Shown: positions 9,293-17,517 of the stretch, in pieces
How positions within the stretch are numbered: the first letter of the stretch is position 1
How the letters are laid out: each line of letters begins with the position of its first letter
From: Gammaproteobacteria bacterium
Lineage (GTDB): Bacteria > Pseudomonadota > Gammaproteobacteria > Pseudomonadales > Pseudomonadaceae
Assembly: GCA_903970465.1 (NCBI GenBank)
Contig: CAJCIO010000194.1
Location: forward strand, 1-32,408
DNA: 32,408 nucleotides
Reading direction: 5' to 3'
Notes under the pieces: generated by a model
Told to the model about the DNA's origin: nothing
Database searches by the model: none
What the model saw: the letters and a program-made list of their open reading frames with translations, nothing else
Position numbers and translations under genes: made by a program

Positions 9293-9396
9293 GAATCGAC
9301 AGACGTTGCCATTGGCGGCGTCCCGGTAAACATCCGAGCCGAGCAGGCCGGAAGGCAATGCTTCAAACCTAGAGACGTAACATAAGGAGATACATC

Positions 9397-9561
9397 ATGC
9401 TGAGTTGGGCAGTTACATTCCTCATCATCGCCGTCATCGCTGCAGTCCTGGGCTTCGGTGGTATCGCTGGTACTGCCGCAGGCATTGCCAAAATCCTGTT
9501 CATCATCTTTCTGGTGCTGTTCGTGGTGTCCTTCTTCATGGGGCGTCGCGGTCGACCCTGA
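9397..9561 (+). CDS. DUF1328 (YtjA-type) small membrane protein
   Basis: A 54-aa protein that starts MLSWAVTFLI and ends MGRRGRP, with two hydrophobic helices (about 4-24 and 30-48) joined by a Gly/Ala-rich turn (GFGGIAGTAAGIAK). This is the DUF1328 family, small inner-membrane proteins of unknown function found across proteobacteria; the P. aeruginosa counterpart near algB is PA5482. A strong AAGGAG ribosome site lies at 9384-9389. There is no separate promoter in the 104 bases upstream, so it probably shares the sigma-54 promoter at 8915. Confidence 0.9.
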   Translation: MLSWAVTFLIIAVIAAVLGFGGIAGTAAGIAKILFIIFLVLFVVSFFMGRRGRP

Positions 9562-9693
9562 CCGTTGGTGTGGAGTCGCACGGACCAAGGGGCCGGGATG
9601 CTTTGACCTTAAGGGTTGAAGTGACCTAAGGGTACAGGGAGTACCTTCGACGAGGGCCGGGTCAGGGGATGCAGGTACGCCTGGAGCGCGCCG

Positions 9694-9782
9694 TTGTAGC
9701 GAGGGGGCTTGCGCCCGATAGAATGCCGGTCACCTTGCAGTGGCTTACAGACCCCTATCGGACCCAAGCCCCCTCGCTACAA
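9694..9782. repeat. REP-like palindrome (GTAGCGAGGGGGCTTG family)
   Basis: Arms of 18 bases (9694-9711 and 9765-9782) are perfect inverted copies. A second inner pair, CCGATAG / CTATCGG (9715-9721, 9755-9761), extends the fold. The same arm sequence recurs at 14080, 19896 and 22713. Confidence 0.85.
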
Positions 9783-10048
9783 GGTTGTCGCCATCAATTT
9801 CATGTTTTGATTTAGTTTCAGCATCTTTCCGTCCGGAAACTCGAACATTCCTTCGCTCCCACCCGCCCTATCCTCTACAGGCGCCTCTCTGCCTGCTTTT
9901 ACTCATTCGACATTCCGAACGAAGTGGTAACGGCGATTTGCCCACCCAGACGAATATTTTCGCCTTATGCAATTCAGGCATGGCCCATGCCGATCCGGCA
10001 TTAGACGGGCGTTTTCTCCGTGGGAATAGTGCACCCTTTTTTTCGTTA

Positions 10049-10074
10049 GCCAGCCCCGCTGTTAGGCGGTTGGC
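10049..10074 (+). promoter_or_regulatory. Hairpin in the gltP leader
   Basis: GCCAGCC pairs with GGTTGGC, and an inner CCGC / GCGG can extend the stem. No T-run follows, so it is not a simple terminator. It lies 57 bases before the gltP start and is preceded by a run of T (10036-10043). Confidence 0.35.
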
Positions 10075-10131
10075 GAGCTTTTCCCGCAGCGCCGCGAGGT
10101 GCTCCAGGGTCACTGCAACAAGGGGTAATCT

Positions 10132-11502
10132 ATGAAAAAGGCAAAACTCAGCCTGGCCTGGCAAATTCTCATCGGCCTGGTGCTCGGAATTGCAATCGGC
10201 GCAGCGCTCAACCATTTGGGCAAAGCCACCGCCGGCATGGAAGCCAAAAACTGGTGGGAAGACACCTCCTGGTGGATCAGCACCGTGCTGCAACCAGCTG
10301 GCGATATCTTTATTCGCCTGATCAAGATGATCGTGGTGCCTATCGTGATCGCCTCGCTGATCGTCGGTATCGCCGGCGTGGGCGATGCCAAGAAGCTGGG
10401 TCGCATCGGGCTGAAAACCATCATTTACTTCGAGATCGTCACCACCTTGGCGATTCTGGTGGGTGTGGGTTTGGCCAATGCCTTCCATCCCGGAGCAGGC
10501 ATCGACATGAGCACGCTGTCGACTGTGGATATCTCCCAGTACCAGAAGACCACGGCCGAGGTGCAGCATGACCATGCCTTCGTCGCCACTCTGCTCAACC
10601 TGATCCCGTCGAACATCTTCGCCTCGATCTCCCGCGGCGACATGCTGCCGATCATTTTCTTCTCGGTGATGTTCGGCATGGGGCTGTCGAGCCTGCAGGC
10701 GGACTTGCGCGATCCGCTGGTGAAGGTGTTCCAGGGCGTCTCGGAAGCGATGTTCAAGGTCACTCACATGATCATGAACTACGCGCCAATCGGCGTGTTC
10801 GCCTTGATCGCGGTGACCGTGGCCAAGTTTGGCTTCAGCTCGTTGCTGCCATTGGCCAAGCTGGTGATCCTGGTCTACGTGGTCATCGCCTTCTTCGCCT
10901 TTGGGGTGCTGGGCCTGGTGGCGCGGATGTTCGGCTTCTCGATCATCAAGCTGATGCGCATCCTCAAGGATGAACTGATCCTCGCCTACTCCACCGCCAG
11001 CTCGGAAACCGTGCTGCCGCGCATTATCGAGAAGATGGAAGCCTACGGCGCGCCGAAAGCCATCAGCAGCTTCGTGGTGCCGACCGGCTACTCGTTCAAC
11101 CTCGATGGTTCGACGCTGTACCAGAGCATTGCAGCGTTGTTCATTGCTCAGCTGTACGGGATCGATCTGTCGATCGGGCAGCAACTGATGCTGATCCTGA
11201 CCCTGATGGTCACCTCCAAGGGGATCGCCGGCGTGCCGGGCGTGTCCTTCGTGGTGCTGCTGGCGACGCTCGGCAGCGTGGGCATCCCGCTGGAAGGCCT
11301 GGCGTTCATCGCGGGTGTCGATCGCATCATGGACATGGCCCGCACGGCGCTCAACGTGGTCGGCAACGCCTTGGCGGTGCTGGTGATCGCCAAGTGGGAA
11401 GGCATGTACGATGCCAACAAGGGCGAGCGTTACTGGAACAGCCTGCCGCACCTGCGCGGCAGAAGCGCCAAGGCGCCGGCCGGCAAGCCCGTCGCTGAGT
11501 AA
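10132..11502 (+). CDS. gltP: Proton/sodium-coupled glutamate/aspartate (dicarboxylate) symporter GltP
   Basis: Imports acidic amino acids or C4-dicarboxylates across the inner membrane. The 456-aa protein is of the DAACS family. Diagnostic motifs are the Ser-rich re-entrant loop STASSETVLPR (287-297), the substrate/cation motif SFNLDGSTLY (321-330) and the second re-entrant loop near TSKGIAGVPG (about 361-372), with eight membrane helices from residue 8. The N terminus MKKAKLSLAWQI and gene order match P. aeruginosa GltP (PA5479), which also lies beyond the algB region. The ribosome site is AAGGGG just before the ATG. A terminator follows. Family members differ in glutamate versus succinate preference, which cannot be decided here. 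Confidence 0.9.
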   Translation: MKKAKLSLAWQILIGLVLGIAIGAALNHLGKATAGMEAKNWWEDTSWWISTVLQPAGDIFIRLIKMIVVPIVIASLIVGIAGVGDAKKLGRIGLKTIIYFEIVTTLAILVGVGLANAFHPGAGIDMSTLSTVDISQYQKTTAEVQHDHAFVATLLNLIPSNIFASISRGDMLPIIFFSVMFGMGLSSLQADLRDPLVKVFQGVSEAMFKVTHMIMNYAPIGVFALIAVTVAKFGFSSLLPLAKLVILVYVVIAFFAFGVLGLVARMFGFSIIKLMRILKDELILAYSTASSETVLPRIIEKMEAYGAPKAISSFVVPTGYSFNLDGSTLYQSIAALFIAQLYGIDLSIGQQLMLILTLMVTSKGIAGVPGVSFVVLLATLGSVGIPLEGLAFIAGVDRIMDMARTALNVVGNALAVLVIAKWEGMYDANKGERYWNSLPHLRGRSAKAPAGKPVAE

Positions 11503-11517
11503 GCCTGCCTGGCAAGC

Positions 11518-11548
11518 ACAAGCCCCGACTGTTCGGGGCTTGTTTTTA
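11518..11548 (+). terminator. Rho-independent terminator of gltP
   Basis: ACAAGCCCCG pairs with CGGGGCTTGT around a short ACTGTT loop and is followed by TTTT. Confidence 0.9.
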
Positions 11549-11627
11549 TCTGGCGCTTTTTGCCAGATCGGTTGGTAGTCCGGGTCCGCGCCGTTATCAT
11601 CAGCGCATCGTTTTGGGGGTGTGACTG

Positions 11628-12869
11628 ATGCTTAATGGCCTTTGGCTCGGGTTTTTCCTGGTGGCGGCGGTGTCCGGCCTCACCCAGTGGCTGGTGGGCG
11701 GCAACGCTGGGGTCTTCGCGGCGATGGTCGAAAGCATCTTCGCCATGGCCAAGCTGTCGGTGGATGTCATGGTGCTGCTGTTCGGCACACTGACGCTGTG
11801 GCTCGGCTTTCTGAAGATCGCTGAGAAGGCCGGTATCGTCGACTGGCTGGCGAAGGTCCTGGGGCCTTTGTTCGCGCGGTTGATGCCCGAGGTACCGCCG
11901 GGGCATCCGGCGCTGGGCCTGATTACCCTCAACTTCGCCGCCAACGGCCTGGGCCTGGACAACGCCGCCACGCCGATCGGCCTCAAGGCCATGCGCGCGC
12001 TGCAAGAACTCAATCCGCTGTCGGACACGGCCAGCAACGCGCAGATCCTGTTTCTGGTGCTCAATGCCTCGTCGCTGACGCTACTGCCGGTGACCATCTT
12101 CATGTACCGCGCGCAACAAGGTGCGTTGGACCCGACCCTGGTGTTCTTGCCGATCCTGTTGGCGACCAGTGCGTCGACGCTGGTAGGGCTGTTGTCGGTG
12201 GCGGTCATGCAGCGGCTGCGCTTGTGGGATCCGGTGGTGCTCGCCTATCTGATCCCCGGCGCCTTGTTGCTGGGCGCGTTCATGGCCTTGCTGGCCGGAC
12301 TGTCGGCGGCGGCGCTGGCGAGTCTGTCGTCGATCCTCGGCAACCTGACGCTGTTCGGCTTGATCATCCTGTTCTTGTTGATCGGCGCGTTGAAGAAGGT
12401 GCCGGTCTACGAAACCTTTGTCGAGGGTGCCAAGGAAGGCTTCGACGTGGCCAAGAACCTGCTGCCCTATCTGGTGGCGATGCTTTGCGCCGTTGGCGTG
12501 CTGCGGGCTTCCGGGGCGTTGGGGTTCGTGCTTGAGGGGATTCGCCATGCCGTGGAATGGCTTGGGCTGGACGGGCGTTTCGTCGACGCGCTGCCAACCG
12601 CGCTGGTGAAGCCATTCTCGGGCAGCGCGGCGCGGGCGATGTTGATCGAGACGATGCAGAGCAAGGGTGTCGACAGCTTCCCGGCGTTGGTGGCGGCGAC
12701 CATCCAGGGCAGCACCGAGACGACCTTTTACGTGCTGGCGGTATACTTCGGCGCCGTGGGCATCAAGCGCGCGCGGCACGCGGTGGGGTGCGCGCTGCTG
12801 GCGGAGTTTTCCGGCGTGGTGGCGGCGATTGCGGTGTGTTATTGGTTTTTTGGGGCTACTGCGGCTTGA
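11628..12869 (+). CDS. SpmA-SpmB fusion, nucleoside-recognition (Gate) domain membrane protein
   Basis: A 413-aa polytopic inner-membrane protein. The N-terminal half (1-200) resembles SpmA, with the conserved NFAANGLGLDNAATPIGLKA segment (about 105-125). The C-terminal half (about 235-405) resembles SpmB, with a GSTETTFYVLAVYFGAVG motif (about 365-383). In Bacillus these are two separate spore-maturation proteins; pseudomonads carry the fused form and do not sporulate, so the function is probably transport of a small solute, as suggested for nucleoside-recognition domains (inference). The P. aeruginosa counterpart is PA5478, next to gltP. A GGGGGTG ribosome site precedes the ATG. No clear terminator follows. 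Confidence 0.85.
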   Translation: MLNGLWLGFFLVAAVSGLTQWLVGGNAGVFAAMVESIFAMAKLSVDVMVLLFGTLTLWLGFLKIAEKAGIVDWLAKVLGPLFARLMPEVPPGHPALGLITLNFAANGLGLDNAATPIGLKAMRALQELNPLSDTASNAQILFLVLNASSLTLLPVTIFMYRAQQGALDPTLVFLPILLATSASTLVGLLSVAVMQRLRLWDPVVLAYLIPGALLLGAFMALLAGLSAAALASLSSILGNLTLFGLIILFLLIGALKKVPVYETFVEGAKEGFDVAKNLLPYLVAMLCAVGVLRASGALGFVLEGIRHAVEWLGLDGRFVDALPTALVKPFSGSAARAMLIETMQSKGVDSFPALVAATIQGSTETTFYVLAVYFGAVGIKRARHAVGCALLAEFSGVVAAIAVCYWFFGATAA

Positions 12870-12926
12870 TGTAGTCCGGGCAGGCCTCATCGCGAGCACA
12901 GGTGTACGACCCTAGATACGCCAACA

Positions 12927-12952
12927 CTGTGGGAGCAAGGCTTGCCCGCGAA
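12927..12952. repeat. REP-like element (GTGGGAGC family)
   Basis: CTGTGGGAGCAAGGCTTGCC followed by CGCGAA, a standard single REP with the inner palindrome GCAAGGCTTGC. It lies between two convergent genes. Confidence 0.75.
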
Positions 12953-12976
12953 AGGGTCGGCCTGGATCGCGCAAAT

Positions 12977-14005
12977 TCATGACCCCGACGCTTTATCGCC
13001 ATCCGCCACCACCTTGAACCGCAACACTCCGATCACCTGGCCATCTTCGGTCATCACCCGCACCTGCCAGTTGCCGACCGGGTCGCCGGGGAAGTTCTGC
13101 TTGTGGGTCCAGGCGCGATAGCCTTCCTTGCGCCCGCCATGGATATCCAGGGCGATACGGTCCATCTCGTTGCCGTTGAATTTCCACACGTGGAAGATTC
13201 GTTCGTCCAGCCCGCGCGGGGCGTTGATGGCGGTGTAGGCGAACAGTCCGCCATTGCGCACCTGGCTGGCAGTGACTTGCTGCAGGTCTTCGCCCGGCGT
13301 GCGGTTCTGGCCGTCGAGGCTGTCGGTGATGGCGTTTTCGGTCATCCATAAGGTGGCCGGCGGCACCCATGACCGCAGCAGCCAACCGCCGCCACCGATC
13401 GCCAAGGTCACTGCCACCAGCGCTACGCCACGGCGCCAGTGGGTAATAGGAAAGCTTACCGCCAGGCTCGGGAACGACAACAGCATGGCGGTGCCAAGGG
13501 CCAGCTTGAAGCTCTCGGCCGTGGTCAGGTGGAGGATGATTGGCAGTGCCGTCAGCATGGCCGCGAACAGCGTCAGGGTGTGCATGGCCATGAACAACCA
13601 GCGCCGCGGCGCCACCCATTTGTAGTACAGCGGGTCGATGATCGACACCAGCCCAGCGGCGGTCAGCAGCCCGGTGAAAATAGCCTGGCCGCTGTTCCAG
13701 CTGGTGGTGATGTAAAAGAACGGCAGGACGAAAAACAGGCTTTCCTGGTGGATCATCTGCGTGGCATAGCGCAGCAGGTGCGGCGGGATTTCGCGCTTGA
13801 ACATCCGGGTGAATAGCTGGGTGAAAGCGTTTTCGAACATCAGCCACAGCCAGGTTAGCAGCATCACCACGGCGACCCAGCTCGCCAGGCCGGCTTGGCG
13901 ATCGACCATGATGAAGCTGCCCACGCCGGAGATGAAACCGCCAATGGCGATGACCCCGGGGTAGCGCTTTATGAGTTCTATCAGGCGCAGGATAAAAAGC
14001 GGCAT
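12977..14005 (-). CDS. DUF5924/DUF2914 membrane protein
   Basis: 342 aa. The N-terminal two thirds has six or seven hydrophobic segments (about residues 15-230). The C-terminal part (about 245-335) is a soluble beta-rich domain of the DUF2914 type, with the typical FHVWKFNGNEMDRIAL and GNWQVRVMTEDGQVIG stretches. No catalytic motif is seen and no function is known. DUF2914 domains tend to occur at the ends of envelope proteins, and the C-terminal domain is expected in the periplasm. The gene stands alone: it converges with the SpmAB fusion, and a 98-base spacer with a REP half separates it from the M16 peptidase gene. Confidence 0.7.
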   Translation of the reverse strand: MPLFILRLIELIKRYPGVIAIGGFISGVGSFIMVDRQAGLASWVAVVMLLTWLWLMFENAFTQLFTRMFKREIPPHLLRYATQMIHQESLFFVLPFFYITTSWNSGQAIFTGLLTAAGLVSIIDPLYYKWVAPRRWLFMAMHTLTLFAAMLTALPIILHLTTAESFKLALGTAMLLSFPSLAVSFPITHWRRGVALVAVTLAIGGGGWLLRSWVPPATLWMTENAITDSLDGQNRTPGEDLQQVTASQVRNGGLFAYTAINAPRGLDERIFHVWKFNGNEMDRIALDIHGGRKEGYRAWTHKQNFPGDPVGNWQVRVMTEDGQVIGVLRFKVVADGDKASGS

Positions 14006-14079
14006 GGGTGGTGGATGTCTTGGTTTAAACAGTAAATGTTACAGGATACTTCAAAGGTGTACGCAGATCGTGATCCCTA

Positions 14080-14100
14080 CCCTGTGGCGAGGGGGCCAGC
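14080..14100. repeat. Half REP-like element
   Basis: CCCTGTGGCGAGGGGGC is one arm of the GCGAGGGGGCTTGC family. The partner arm is missing. It abuts the stop of the M16 peptidase gene. Confidence 0.6.
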
Positions 14101-14103
14101 TCA

Positions 14104-15501
14104 CTACCCTTTGGAGCGGCGGCGCAACAGCAGTGTCATCCCGATCAGCAACCCCAGCGCTACTGCGGCGCTCACCGTCAACAGCTGATCCAGTTCGTCA
14201 TAACTCAACAACGGCTTCTCCACCCGCACATACGGCGGCTCGGCCAGCAGCGCCTTGAGCGCCTTGTTGGCGTCTTCCAGGCTCACCTTGCGCAACCCCA
14301 CCACCGGATTAGTGAAGTGGTCGTCGGCGTAATCGCCCAAGGCGTTCCAATAATAATCCGCCAGCCCGCTGTCGCCCTGGATCGCCCAGGCCTGCTGGTC
14401 GATCGCCACCTGCTTGAGGCGGGCGAAGGTGTCCGGGTCCATGCCGTCGCGGAGCAACTGCGCCATGCGCTGGGTGAGTAATCGCTCGGCGGTATCGATA
14501 TCGTTGCGCTCGAGGTCGGCGTTCAGGCTCAGGAAGCCTGTATCGCCGAAAGCGTCGCGCTGGCTGCTCGGCCCGTAGGACAGGCCATGGGCCAAGCGCA
14601 GATCCTGGTACAAGGTCCAGTCCAGATAGCGTTGCACCAGATCGAAGGCCTGATCCGGGACGTCGTCCAGGGTCGGTTCGAGGTAATACCAATGCAGCCG
14701 GGCGCTGTCGCCCAACCATCCTTGCGTGATGGTGCGGCGTTGCTCGGCACTGCCCTTGACCAGAGTCGAGTCCGGGTGCTGGGTAGGGTCTATGGCCTTG
14801 AGCTCGCCCCAGGCGCGCTCGAGATAGGCCGGCAGTAGTCGATCCAACTGGCCTACCACTATCAGCGACATGTTGTTGGGCGCGTACCATTCCTTGCGCA
14901 CGGCGTTGACCTGGTCCAGCGTCAGTGCCTCGACCGAAGGTCGCTCCTTGCATTTCAGGCCCAGTTCGATGGCCAATTGGTCGCTGGCGCCGTGACCGAA
15001 ATCCTGATGGTCGAGCCAGCTCTGCAGATGCGAGGCGTGGCCGCCGTCTTCCCGGGTGACGATAGCTTTGGCGGTGTCGAGGGCCTGCTGGTCGATGCGG
15101 GTCTGGGTGAGTGCGGCGAGCAACAGGTCGAGCACCTTGCGCTGATTGCGCGAGGGGGCCTCGATCACGTAGGTGGTGTCGGTATCGCCGGTAAAGGCAT
15201 TCCACTCGCCGCCCAGCGCCTGCATGCGTTCTTCGAGGCCGCCTTCACCGCGGGCGTCCAGGCCGCTGAACATCAGGTGTTCGAGCAAGTGGGGAAGCTC
15301 TTGATCGGCGCAGTTGAAATCGCTGAAACCGACCCCCACCACCAGGCGAATCGCCACGTGGCCGGGCTCGCTCCCTGGCTTGAGCACCAGTTGCAAGCCA
15401 TTGGGGAGCAGATAGCCTTCGACCTGATAGCGGTCGGCAGCGGATGCGCAATTAACCTGGGTAACGCCAAGCAGTACTACGAGCAACAACAGACAACGCA
15501 T
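14104..15501 (-). CDS. M16-family zinc metallopeptidase, membrane-anchored
   Basis: 465 aa from the ATG at 15501, chosen because it gives a signal peptide (1-21, ending ASA) and an AAGGAA ribosome site. A longer frame opens upstream without support. Peptidase M16 N-terminal half: inverted zinc motif HLLEH (His71, Glu74, His75) and the third ligand Glu151 in the expected place. The C-terminal half carries the DLRLAHGLSYGP segment, which matches the substrate-binding Arg...Tyr region of the family. Residues about 435-458 form a membrane helix followed by RRRSKG, so the enzyme is probably held in the inner membrane facing the periplasm. Many M16 enzymes need a second inactive subunit; none is adjacent here. 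Substrate unknown. Confidence 0.85.
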   Translation of the reverse strand: MRCLLLLVVLLGVTQVNCASAADRYQVEGYLLPNGLQLVLKPGSEPGHVAIRLVVGVGFSDFNCADQELPHLLEHLMFSGLDARGEGGLEERMQALGGEWNAFTGDTDTTYVIEAPSRNQRKVLDLLLAALTQTRIDQQALDTAKAIVTREDGGHASHLQSWLDHQDFGHGASDQLAIELGLKCKERPSVEALTLDQVNAVRKEWYAPNNMSLIVVGQLDRLLPAYLERAWGELKAIDPTQHPDSTLVKGSAEQRRTITQGWLGDSARLHWYYLEPTLDDVPDQAFDLVQRYLDWTLYQDLRLAHGLSYGPSSQRDAFGDTGFLSLNADLERNDIDTAERLLTQRMAQLLRDGMDPDTFARLKQVAIDQQAWAIQGDSGLADYYWNALGDYADDHFTNPVVGLRKVSLEDANKALKALLAEPPYVRVEKPLLSYDELDQLLTVSAAVALGLLIGMTLLLRRRSKG

Positions 15502-15616
15502 TGGGCGAGTTTCCTTGCGGGAACCTGAAGAGTCCGCACGCCAGGCGGATGGGTCTGTCAGAACAGACTTCACGGTCCCCCGGATGTTCAAGTGCTTTTT
15601 ATTCAGACGCCTTTGT

Positions 15617-17311
15617 TCACGTTGCTTCGCGGGCGTCGAGGCTGGCTTCGGTGGCCGCTTCGACGGCCTCCTCGACTTCGCTCTCGGACATCAAGGAACC
15701 GGTTTCCGAAGTGCCCAGCACCGCATAGGCGCTGCTGCAGAATAGCGAATTGAGGCGCTTCATGTCGGCGATCAGCTCCAGATGCAGCGAACTGGTCTCG
15801 ATGCTCTGCACCACTTTGCGCTGCAGGCGGCTGACATGGGAGTGCGCCAGGCGCCGTTCCTGAGCGCGGAAGCGGCGTTTTTCTCGCAACAACTGGCGAG
15901 CGCTTTCCGGGTCCCCGGTGAGGAACACTGTCAGGCCCAGGCGCAGGTTGGCGATCAACTGGTTGTGCAGGCCGGTGAGCTCCTCGAGGCCGACATCGGA
16001 GAACGAGCGTCGCTGGGAGGTCTTCTGCTGCTGCACTTTGCGCAACATGCGTTCGATCAGGTCGGCGCTGAGCTTGAGGTTGAGGGTCAGCTCGATGATT
16101 TCAGCCCAACGTCGACTGTCGAGCTCGCCGAGGTCTTCGCGGGGCATCTGTGCCAGATACAGCTTGATCGCCACATACAGCGCCTCAGCGTCATCGCCCA
16201 GCGTTCGGACCTCCTGGGTGATGGCGGTCTGGGTGCCGCGCAACACGTTGAGCATCGCCGCCAGCATGCTGTCGATCAGGTCGCCCATGCGCAGGGTTTC
16301 GCGCACGGCGTTGGCCATGGCCAGGCTCGGGGTGTCCAGGGCTGCCGGGTCCAGATGGCGCGGCGCTCGCTGGCCGCTGGCTTCGGCACGCACGGGCAGG
16401 ATATTGGCGCAAAGTTTTGCCATCGGCCCAACGGTGGGCAGCATGATCAGGCAGCGGAGCGAGTTGTAGAGCACATGGAAGCTGATCACCATGGTCTGTG
16501 CATCGTAGTTGAGGCTGTCCATCCAGCTCACCAGCGGGGTCAGCACCGGGATAATCAGCAGCAGCCCGATCAGCTTGTACAGCAGGCTGCCGAGAGCCAC
16601 CTGGCGCCCTGCGGTGTTCTGCATGTTGGTGGAGATGAACGCCAGCAGACCGCTGCCGATGTTGGCGCCGATCACCAGGCCGATGGCTACCGGCAGGCTG
16701 ATCACGCCGGATTCGGCCAGGGTCGCGGTCAATAGCACTGCCGCCAGGCTGGAATAGGAAATCATTGCGAACAGCGCGCCGATCAGGGCGTCGAGCAATA
16801 TGTCGCCGGTCAGCGAGGCGAACAGGACTTTCACACCCTGAGCATGGGTGATCGGGCCTGCGGCTTCGACGATCAGTTGCAAGGCCAGAATGATCAGCCC
16901 GAGGCCGATGCCGACGCGCCCGAGTTGCCCGAGGGGTGTCTGCTTGCGCGACAGGAAGAAGATCACACCGAGGAATATCAGTAGTGGCGACAGCCAGGAC
17001 AGGTCGAACGTCAGGACCCGCGACATGATCGCGGTACCGACATCGGCGCCGAGCATGATTGCCAACGCCGGAGTCAGCGCCATCAACCCTTGGCCGACGA
17101 AAGAGGTGGTCAGCATCGCTGTGGCGTTGCTGCTCTGCACCACGGCGGTGACCAGGATGCCGGCGATGAACGCCAGAGGCCGTTTCGACATGTTCTGGCT
17201 GAGCAGACGGCGCAACGCCGTGCCGTAGACCCGCAAGATGCCGGTACGGACGATATGCGTGCCCCAGATGAGCAACGCGACTGCAGAAAGTAGATTGAGC
17301 AGGGTCAGCAT
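15617..17311 (-). CDS. Na+/phosphate cotransporter family protein with PhoU-like tail
   Basis: 564 aa. The membrane part (1-310) holds the two inverted NaPi repeats: QSSNAT (59-64) with GADVGTA (88-94), and YSS (186-188) with GANIGS (215-220). The second QSS motif is altered to YSS. Residues about 340-540 are helical and PhoU-like. Relatives export or move phosphate in the YjbB/NptA group (family knowledge). The gene lies upstream of, and on the same strand as, the M16 peptidase gene, with a 115-base spacer. A CTGTCAT sequence at 17434 is suggestive of a Pho box but its second half is wrong (see rejected items). Confidence 0.83.
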   Translation of the reverse strand: MLTLLNLLSAVALLIWGTHIVRTGILRVYGTALRRLLSQNMSKRPLAFIAGILVTAVVQSSNATAMLTTSFVGQGLMALTPALAIMLGADVGTAIMSRVLTFDLSWLSPLLIFLGVIFFLSRKQTPLGQLGRVGIGLGLIILALQLIVEAAGPITHAQGVKVLFASLTGDILLDALIGALFAMISYSSLAAVLLTATLAESGVISLPVAIGLVIGANIGSGLLAFISTNMQNTAGRQVALGSLLYKLIGLLLIIPVLTPLVSWMDSLNYDAQTMVISFHVLYNSLRCLIMLPTVGPMAKLCANILPVRAEASGQRAPRHLDPAALDTPSLAMANAVRETLRMGDLIDSMLAAMLNVLRGTQTAITQEVRTLGDDAEALYVAIKLYLAQMPREDLGELDSRRWAEIIELTLNLKLSADLIERMLRKVQQQKTSQRRSFSDVGLEELTGLHNQLIANLRLGLTVFLTGDPESARQLLREKRRFRAQERRLAHSHVSRLQRKVVQSIETSSLHLELIADMKRLNSLFCSSAYAVLGTSETGSLMSESEVEEAVEAATEASLDAREAT

Positions 17312-17470
17312 TGACGACGGCCCCCTGTTGGCTGCCCGTTAAGGGCTGATTCGAATAGACACCTGGTTAAGCTTTGGTCTGCTACCAGGCCGTGCGCCAG
17401 CATGGCACAGCGAATGAGATCTTTGAAACAAAACTGTCATATTTTTCATGGTCCTGCGGTCAGCACAGCC

Positions 17471-17501
17471 CTGTGGGAGCGGGCACAGCCCGCTGCCACA
17501 G
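17471..17501. repeat. REP-like palindrome (GTGGGAGC family)
   Basis: CTGTGG ... CCACAG and GCGGGC ... GCCCGC form a nested stem with a two-base internal mismatch and an ACA loop. It lies just after the TerC stop codon in the direction of transcription and may end that transcript, although no T-run is present. Confidence 0.75.
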
Positions 17502-17517
17502 GTCTCACGGCGTGTGC

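Larger units (their letters stand above)
9562..10131. other. 570-base intergenic region before gltP
   Basis: No credible gene. It holds a short direct repeat, TGACC(T)TAAGGGT (9604-9616, 9622-9633), a small hairpin (9631-9645), a large REP-like palindrome (9694-9782), and an AT-richer stretch leading to gltP with a hairpin at 10049-10074. The gltP promoter should lie in 9800-10050, but I could not assign hexamers. Confidence 0.6.

Noticed and set aside
9868..11451. 527-codon frame antisense to gltP
   Set aside because: Rich in His, Gln and Asp, with no membrane or enzyme motif; it is the complement of the GltP membrane-protein codons.
17434..17449. Pho-box-like CTGTCATATTTTTCAT upstream of the Na/Pi transporter gene
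   Set aside because: The first half is perfect, but the second half is poor and spaced nine rather than eleven bases away, and the orientation is away from the transporter gene. The match is not good enough to claim PhoB control.
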